In this document: positions 57,723-64,000 of the stretch, piece by piece
How positions within the stretch are numbered: position 1 is the first letter of the stretch
How the letters are laid out: each line of letters starts with the position of its first letter
Assembly (NCBI RefSeq): GCF_023159225.1
Contig: NC_063170.1
Location: forward strand, 59,255,708 to 59,319,707
Direction of reading: 5' to 3'
Length of the DNA: 64,000 bases
Source: Perognathus longimembris pacificus
Taxonomy: Eukaryota; Chordata; Mammalia; Rodentia; Heteromyidae
Position numbers and translations under genes: made by a program
The notes under the pieces: model-generated
The model's database searches: none
Told to the model about the DNA's origin: nothing
The model's input: the letters and a program-made list of their open reading frames with translations, nothing else

Positions 57723-58002
57723 GATTTTAAGATCAGACGTATGGATAGGTGGTAGATTGCATTCACACCCCACATTATTGTGTTTTCATGAACCACAAGT
57801 ATGTGGCTACAAGGAAAGGCAGACATGTTAGTAAGCCAGGGGAAGGTACCAATAAATGACTACACAGTGGCTAGAGAATATTAAGAAATGTCTAACTTTA
57901 GATCTATCAGGAAACAAAGTGAAATTTTTGCTGATAGAGCTCAGAACGACCTTGCAGAAGCAGAATTGAGTCTGCTCCATCCCTTGACTATTCTAGCTGG
58001 GC

Positions 58003-58010
58003 TCTCTCTT

Positions 58011-58050
<40 letters not shown>
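58003..58050. repeat. (TC)n microsatellite
   Basis: About 48 bp of TC with a few ttt interruptions at the start. Confidence 0.94.
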
Positions 58051-58055
<5 letters not shown>

Positions 58056-58430
58056 ATTTCTGGCAAGAGACACCTGAGAATGTCATGCTACAACAAAATA
58101 ACTGTATGGAGAGATAGCAAGCCTTGCTCTAGTCACCCAACAGAACTGGCAACTGTGTTCTCCTGCCCAGGGAAGTAGGCAGGCATGGGAAGGAGCAAGC
58201 TGGGCAGACTTCCTACAAATTGCTACATGCATAAAACCAGCAACCAGCCAGCCAAGTAAGTAGAAGTAAATACAATTGTCCATGGGAGCCTTGCCTAGGT
58301 CCTGTGGTTGGGTGATGTCACTGGGTCTCTAGTTGGGTGATTAGATCTCTGACTAAGACAAAGGATGTGCAGAGAAGGAAGAAAACCTAGCCCTAAACCC
58401 ACTACCCAAGACAGCAGGTATGTAAACATA

Positions 58431-58481
<51 letters not shown>
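58431..58481. repeat. (CA)n microsatellite
   Basis: Fifty-one bases of uninterrupted CA. No SINE is attached. Confidence 0.96.
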
Positions 58482-58499
58482 AATCACAAGAGCTCTTCA

Positions 58500-59566
58500 C
58501 TCTTCATGAGGCAAATCAAATATTAAATGGAAGGCCTTGGTGGAAAAAGGGAAAACTCAAGCAGACAAGTCGAATCTGTCACCAGATTTCCTGTTCAGAA
58601 CAAGGCATGGGGTTCAAGAATAGCAGTTGTGTTCAGAGGCCTCGCCATCCACCCCCAACTGCTGCTAGAACCACTTCCTTTTCACCAGGACATCAAGAGA
58701 GTAGCCCAAACCCTGGGAATTGCTGCTACACCACAGGACCTGCCTCATCTCACTTGCAGCTGCCTCTGTACCCGAGCCTTAACCAACAATAAAATATTGC
58801 TCCCTAGTCGACACCCATATGGGAATGGTAGGCAGTCCAAGGCTCAGAGAGGACATGTGAGCAAACACAACAGGAACATTGCAGACTGAAAGGTGAGAAC
58901 CAGAGATTGGGGTGCAAAGGGGTGGTCGGGGGGCTCGTTGTCTTGCTAGAACTCAGCCGGCACCACTCTCTTCCACAAAGAAGAAAGACTGGTTTTTCAT
59001 TTTTTCTATTTTTCTTTTTTGCAAATGTTTCTGCTGGTAGTTTATTCTACCTCCTTCTTATTACTTTTCGGTTTTCTATCCCGTTGCAATCCTTAACTAT
59101 AGCAGCCTACTCCACAAACTATATTCCTGCTTTTAGGTTGCTGCTATTTTGTTTTCCTCAGCCCACACTTCACTCCTTTCTCATCTTCCTTCTCCCTTAC
59201 TTCTTCATTCACCTCATTTTATTTCTACCTCTAACAGTTAACTTCTATATAAATATTTTTTTCTAACCCATTACCTTGCCATGTAAGAACATTCATTCTC
59301 ATTCACATGTAATGTGATTTGTGGTAGAGATAATGCTGCCATTGATTTCTTCAAGTAAATATCTGGTTTGACATTGGAATGGTAAATTTGTAATTGGTAA
59401 GTTATACATCCAGGCCAGTGGTAAGGAACGGCACATCAACTCCGCCACTACCAACTCCCACAGGATCATAGAGAATAATTGAAATGGCAAGACTTTAGGT
59501 GATTAAAACTTCCAGCCAATGACTTGACTTCAGATGATCAGGTTCCAGCACAGAAACACAAGGAAT
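58500..59566 (+). mobile_element. Probable L1 5' untranslated region
   Basis: Lies immediately upstream of a recognisable L1 ORF1. It has a moderately GC-rich start and a long pyrimidine-rich stretch (about 58990-59260), as rodent L1 5' untranslated regions often do. The left boundary is not visible, so the extent is an inference from position. Confidence 0.5.
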
Positions 59567-59737
59567 ATGAAAAACAAAAGCAATATGCCACCTCAAAAAA
59601 ATCAACCATCATAGAATAAAGGATCTGAATACAGTGGAGTGGATCAAATCTCAAATATTGAACTCAAAAGAATAATGATAAGAATGAGCAATGAGTTGAA
59701 AGAGGACATGTATAAACACTTCAATGAAATCAAAGAG

Positions 59738-59935
59738 AATACAAATAAACAGCTAAATGAATTCACAGACAATACAAATAAACAGCTAAATGAGCTCAAA
59801 AAGAATACAAATAAACAGCTAAATGAGTTCAAAGAGAATACAAATAAACAGCAAAATGAACTCAAAGAGAGCACAAATAAAGAACTAAATGAACTCAATG
59901 ATGATACAAATAAATAACCAAATGAAATAAGGAAG
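59738..59935 (+). repeat. Six tandem 33-bp units in the L1 ORF1 coiled coil
   Basis: Units start at 59738, 59771, 59804, 59837, 59870 and 59903, each exactly 33 bp with the core acaaataaacagctaaatga. They translate to NTNKQLNEFTD, NTNKQLNELKK, NTNKQLNEFKE, NTNKQQNELKE, STNKELNELND and a last unit with a stop (dTNK*). Eleven residues per unit is a hendecad, compatible with a coiled coil. Confidence 0.95.
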
Positions 59936-60402
59936 ACAATCCAAGACATAAAAGGGAAATTCAATAAATATATAGAAAGCCTTGGGGGGCAGGGCGGGGA
60001 AATCAACTTGAAGTCCTGGAAATGAAATACTCTATAAGTCAAAATTGCCATTGAAAGCCTCTTCAGCTAAGTAGATCAAATGGAAGAGAGGATATTAAAA
60101 GTTAAAGTCAAGGTACATATGATAGAAAAATTAGATGAAGATAAAAGAATGAAAACGTATGAAAGGAGTAAGCCAGGATTCTGGAAGTTCATGAAAAGAT
60201 CAAATCTACAAATGATGGGCATAGAAGAAGGAGAAAAGATGCCGGCTAAAGGAATAGGAAATATATTCAATAAAACAATAGAAATCCACACAAATTTTGA
60301 TAGAAAGATGCCCATCCAGGTACAAGAGATCTTTAAGAGTCCAAATAATACAGATGGAATAGAACCTCTTCATAGCATACTATAAGTTAAAACACCAAAT
60401 AC

Positions 60403-60660
60403 AGACCAGGTGTTGTTGACTCACATATGTAATCCTAGCTACTCAGAAGGCTGAGATCTGAGAATCATGGATTGAAGACAGCCCAGGCAGGAAAGTCCAT
60501 GGGACTCTTAACTCCAATTAACTACCAGAAAAAACAGAAGTGATGGTGTGGTTCAAAGTGGTAGAGTCCTAGCTTTGAGCAAAAGACCTCAAGGACAGTG
60601 CCTAGGCCATGAGTTTAAGCGCCATGACCAACAAAAGCAAACAAACAACAACGTTCCCCC
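60403..60660 (+). mobile_element. Composite B1-Geo SINE inside L1 ORF1
   Basis: atgtaatcctagctactcag, ggcaggaaagtccatgggac, tggttcaaagtggtagagtc, gccatgagtttaagcgccat. 'tacagac' occurs on both sides (60396-60402 and about 60680), possibly the remnant of a target duplication. Confidence 0.9.
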
Positions 60661-60844
60661 TCCCAAAAAAAGAAAACCCTACAGACAGACACAGACACTG
60701 AGAGAGGAGAGAGAGAATTTGCGTAAGCATGTGATTTCTTACAGAAATGATATTACTTTAAAAAATAAAGTGGATATTTCTATATATTTTTTCAGTGCCC
60801 AGAAATGAACCCAGGTCCTTCATCTGCATTTCACTTTCTTTCTT

Positions 60845-60953
60845 TTTTGTGTGTGTGCTTGTACTAGGGCTTGAACTTAGGGCCTGGGCACTCTCCTTTA
60901 GATTTTTCAGCCAAGGGTAGTGCTCTTCCACTTGAGCCATAGCTCTACACCTG

Positions 60954-60987
<34 letters not shown>

Positions 60988-61100
60988 AATTAATGATGAG
61001 TCTCAAACACTTTTCTTCCTGGGCTAGCTTTGAACCACAGTCTTCAGACCTCAGCCTCCTGAGTAGCTAGGATAATAGGCAGGAGCCATTGGCACCCAGC
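60845..61100 (-). mobile_element. Composite B1-Geo SINE
   Basis: Antisense copy with a 26-base T-run at 60957-60983 replacing the linker. Geo part 'cttgaacttagggcctgggc'; B1 head 'gagtagctaggataataggc'. Confidence 0.9.
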
Positions 61101-61105
61101 TTGTG

Positions 61106-61222
61106 TTTTATTTTTGAAGCACAGTATCACTAACTTTGCCAAGGCTGACTTTGAACTGTCAGTCTTACTACCTCCACTTCCTAAGTGGCTGGGATTACAG
61201 GCAAGCACCACCATGCCTGGAT
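61106..61222 (-). mobile_element. Monomeric B1 SINE
   Basis: Antisense B1 with a clear head (ggctgggattacaggcaagc, accaccatgcctgg). Confidence 0.82.
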
Positions 61223-61224
61223 AT

Positions 61225-62784
61225 ATTTCTCTGCCTCTTGTACGTTCTCCAATGTGCATCAAAGATGCAATGCCAATGCCCATTTTCTAGGTGCAATCTT
61301 CTAAAATCACAGGCCAGGCAATGGGGGTGTTTGTAAACCCAAAACTCCTCCTCATCGTATGATTGCTTTTCTCCTTTACTAAGAACAATGCACAAACTTT
61401 GTTACCGCAAAGTTCAGATAAATGACACATAAACATTTCCTCATGTGGAGGCAATGGGGAAATTTTCAATCAAGTAAATACTTTGGTAATTCAAATACTC
61501 TCATTACATATGGGCATTGTATCTGTCCCATAAACCACCCAACCCTCTAATTAGCCAGCTGGCTCTAAAAACATACATAGAAATCACCAACTCCCTGATG
61601 TAGGTAAGGACCTCTTAATTTAATTTCTCTTTCTCTGTGAAATAGGAACAAACATGAGATGGGAACACTTCACACTCCTTTTAGCATCGTTTTTCTAGAG
61701 CAGAGAGGGCTGCCCAGGGCCTTCACACATAGCCGCCTCTCTGGTCTCCAACTCAGCTCCTCCAGAGACAATTTTAGGGCCTCCTCCAGAGGCTCAGGCC
61801 CAAGCAGATGTCCCTTCGCGCCCACTTCAAATTGGTGTGGTGTGAAGGAACACAAGTGAGGAGAAAGAAAAAAAAAAAAAAACACCACAAGCTTTGGTAA
61901 CCATGTGTCATGGTATAGAAAGTGGTTCATACATTGAAGAAAAGTCAAATTTAAACACCAGAAAATAGGAAGACAATCATGAGCATCCCTGAAGACGTCT
62001 GGCAGTTAATTCCCTGGTGAGCCAGGCTTAAGTGAGCTTGAAGCCATTGGAGTCAAAGTGGCAGACAGGACAAAGTAGTCAGAATACTGACAGGCACCCA
62101 AAGACACAGGTTCTCCATGCTGGCATTCCTGACATTCCCAGCTGTTTTGCTATAGCTCAGGGATTCACTGCACATAGCAGAATACTCAGCAGCAACTCCA
62201 TCCTCCACCTTCTAAATACCAATAGCAGAGCACCCATGAAGACAAATACAAATCAATCTTTCCATTGTGTCACCACCACCTAGGGACGAAGCCACGCCCA
62301 GGGTGAGGGATGGCTCCACTCGCTTCTCACACAGGCATCTTGGAGAGCCCGCAGAAATTCGACTCTCAGGAACCTTCCACTCAGAGAACATTCCAAAGAG
62401 TTACACAGCCCAGGCCATCTACTTTGCAGACCAAAAAGCTGAGGCTCAAGAGGGGGTACCCCACCAATGTCCTCAGTGATAGCTGAAGATAGGATACTAT
62501 GTAAGGAAACAGAACCAAAAGGAAGGGACAGACGGGCAGAGGGGCTAAGAATTGTGTAGAAGCACAGCTCTGCTGAGAAACAGTTCAACACACAGATTCT
62601 CAGCGTCAGAGAGAAGCAGGGCTCAGGCATCTGACTTTGGAATTTCTTGAGAAGATAAAACACAACTCCGGAAAGGGCTCCACGGACTCGGATCAATCTC
62701 TAGAGCAGAGGACTAGGTTTGGGCATTAAACCAATCAACCTCTCCAGCTACAGCTGTACACAGACTAGACTTAAATAGGGATCT
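61225..62784. other. Mostly single-copy DNA
   Basis: No exon recognised. A probable MER20-like element is at 62110-62275. Confidence 0.4.
62110..62275 (+). mobile_element. MER20-like hAT DNA-transposon fragment
   Basis: 'cagcagcaactccatcctcc', 'ttctaaataccaatagcaga' and 'gacaaatacaaatcaatctt' follow the MER20-type order (cagcatccctggcctctacc ... gatgccagtagcac ... gacaaccaaaaatgtc). Identified from memory of the consensus. Confidence 0.5.
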
Positions 62785-62785
62785 A

Positions 62786-63062
62786 GCTGGGTGCTGGTGA
62801 CTTATACCTGTAACCCTAGCTACTCAGGAAGCTGAGATGTGAGGATCATGGTTCAAAGCCAGCCTAGGGGGGCTGGGGAATGGCCTAGTGGCAAGAGAGC
62901 TTGCCTCGTATACATGAGGCCCTGGGTTCGATTCCCCAGCACCACATATACAGAAAATGGCCAGAAGTGGCGCTGTGGCTCAAGTGGCAGAGTGCTAGCC
63001 TTGAGCAAAAGGAAGCCAGGGACAGTGCTCAGGCCCTGAGTCCAAGGCCCAGGACTGGCCAA

Positions 63063-63106
<44 letters not shown>

Positions 63107-63290
63107 AAAAAACCACACACACACAAAGCCAGCCTAGGCAGGGAAATCTATGAGACTCTTACCTCTAACTAACCAGCAAAAAGGTGGAAGTGGAGCTGTG
63201 GCTCAAATGGTAGAGGACCAGCCTTGAGAGAAAACGGTAAGGGATAGAACTCAAGCCCTGAGTTCAAGCCCCCAGAACCAGCACAAGGAA
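62786..63290 (+). mobile_element. Composite B1-Geo SINE, split by a later SINE
   Basis: The B1 half runs from 62786 to 62868 (acctgtaaccctagctactc). The element resumes at 63124 with 'aaagccagcctaggcaggga' and its own Geo monomer (gctgtggctcaaatggtaga, tgagttcaagcccccagaac). Confidence 0.93.
62869..63123 (+). mobile_element. Young ID-Geo SINE nested in an older SINE
   Basis: Same orientation as its host. ID (ggggctggggaatggcctag, gggttcgattcc) and Geo (agaagtggcgctgtggctca, agtccaaggcccaggactgg). The tail is A-run, CA repeat (63067-63101), A-run and CA again. The perfect 15-bp duplication caaagccagcctagg is at 62854-62868 and 63124-63138. Confidence 0.96.
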
Positions 63291-63307
63291 AAGAAAAAAG
63301 TAAAGGG

Positions 63308-63375
63308 GTTTAAGGTGTAATAACACCTGCCTAGCAAGTGCAAGGCCCTGAATTCAAGCCCTGGAAGCAAAAAAC
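63308..63375 (+). mobile_element. ID-type SINE scrap
   Basis: 'cacctgcctagcaagtgcaa' and 'ggccctgaattcaagccctg' with a short A-rich tail. The head is missing. Confidence 0.65.
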
Positions 63376-64000
63376 AAACAACCAAAAAACCCAAAGAATA
63401 GAACGTCATTATCACAAAGCAAGTCCTTGGGTTTCAAAGTCTTGGGATCAAGCAAAGCCCCATCCTACCTCCCAGTAGGACCAGATGTTCCTAAGCACCT
63501 ACCAGCCACAGATGGGCTGAGTTCTAGGATGTATCCCCCACTGGGAAGCTGTGTGCCAGCTGCAGCTCTATTTGCATGAGAACAACATGCAGCATGGAAA
63601 ACTGGGTGGACAAATTGAACCTTGATTTAGCAACTTCTGGCTGGATGCTGCAGAAAGGGATCTGTGGACTGTGTCCTTTCGGGTTTTCAGCTCTGAATCC
63701 TGAGACAAGCCAGATCACTTACTTCCTGCAATCCCGGAAGCGCATCTCCAGCTCGCTTGCTGGTCTGCATTCCCTTGCTCTGAGGAATCCTCTTAGCAGA
63801 CTCAGAGTCCACCCGGGGCAGAGGGGAAGTGGGCTTGCGGACTGCATTCCCAGATGTCCTCCTGCAGCTCTCCGTCCTGCTGTCCTGGACACTGCTGATT
63901 CTGCCTGCCAGGCCGGGGCTCCTCACACCCCTGACCACAACACCCTAGTACTGGTGGGGTTTGTTTTGTTCCTTTTTTTCTTTCTTGAGGAACCAAGGCT
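63376..64000. other. Single-copy DNA to the window edge
   Basis: No repeat or exon recognised. The T-rich last 50 bases could be the tail of an antisense SINE continuing beyond the window. Confidence 0.35.

Larger units (their letters stand above)
59567..60830 (+). pseudogene. L1 ORF1 remnant, broken, with SINE insertion
   Basis: Encodes the RNA-binding nucleic-acid chaperone (ORF1p) of the LINE-1 retrotransposon. The ATG at 59567 opens a frame closed by TAG at 59612, but the same frame continues in register with MSNELKEDMYKHFNEIKEN, typical of the rodent ORF1 coiled coil. Six 33-bp repeats follow (59738-59935), then a stop. The RRM-like core is readable in a later frame (RSNLQMMGIEEGEKMP, then MPIQVQEIF), ending at 60385. 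After a SINE at 60403-60660 a piece with VISYRND suggests the ORF1 C-terminal domain. At least two stops and a frameshift make it non-functional. ORF2 is not seen. Confidence 0.88.

Overview
This is a stretch of rodent nuclear genome, most likely from a geomyoid (kangaroo rat, pocket mouse or pocket gopher). The evidence is the SINE content. About fifty copies belong to a small set of related families: a dimeric element whose left half is an ID (tRNA-Ala-type) monomer, and a composite whose left half is B1 (7SL-type). Both carry the same right-hand monomer, which matches my understanding of the Geo unit of IDL-Geo, a SINE described as restricted to Geomyoidea. No protein-coding exon, tRNA, rRNA or known small RNA gene could be supported. 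The many short open frames are chance frames in repeats, microsatellites and GC-rich DNA.

Layout. 0-12 kb: mostly single-copy DNA with scattered SINEs, two old L1 fragments, one MIR, several microsatellites and a 42-bp tandem repeat carrying three phased CCAAT boxes. 12-23 kb: AT-rich, almost free of interspersed repeats apart from two SINE spots at 15.8-16.2 and 16.8-17.0 kb, with blocks that look like conserved non-coding sequence. 23.2-26.7 kb: a strong CpG island with a CRE/E-box/forkhead cluster, an inverted-orientation CCAAT box, a MEF2-like box, G-runs, and candidate 5' splice sites on both strands. This is almost certainly a promoter, possibly bidirectional, but the gene was not identified. 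27-29.2 kb: AT-rich and SINE-free. 29.2-64 kb: ordinary repeat-rich intron or intergenic DNA with dense SINEs, several L1 fragments in both orientations, L2, MIR and DNA-transposon remnants, and an L1 5' region with a broken ORF1 at about 58.9-60.8 kb.

How it fits together. The transposon-free zone (about 17.1-29.2 kb) around a long CpG island, in an otherwise SINE-dense neighbourhood, is the usual signature of a developmental regulator's promoter. The flanks are then likely first-intron or upstream regulatory DNA. The most informative biology visible here is retrotransposon biology: modular SINEs sharing one 3' monomer, several insertions with clear target-site duplications (three nested in older SINEs), SINE tails seeding many different microsatellites, and an L1 ORF1 whose coiled-coil region has grown by 33-bp (11-residue) tandem units.
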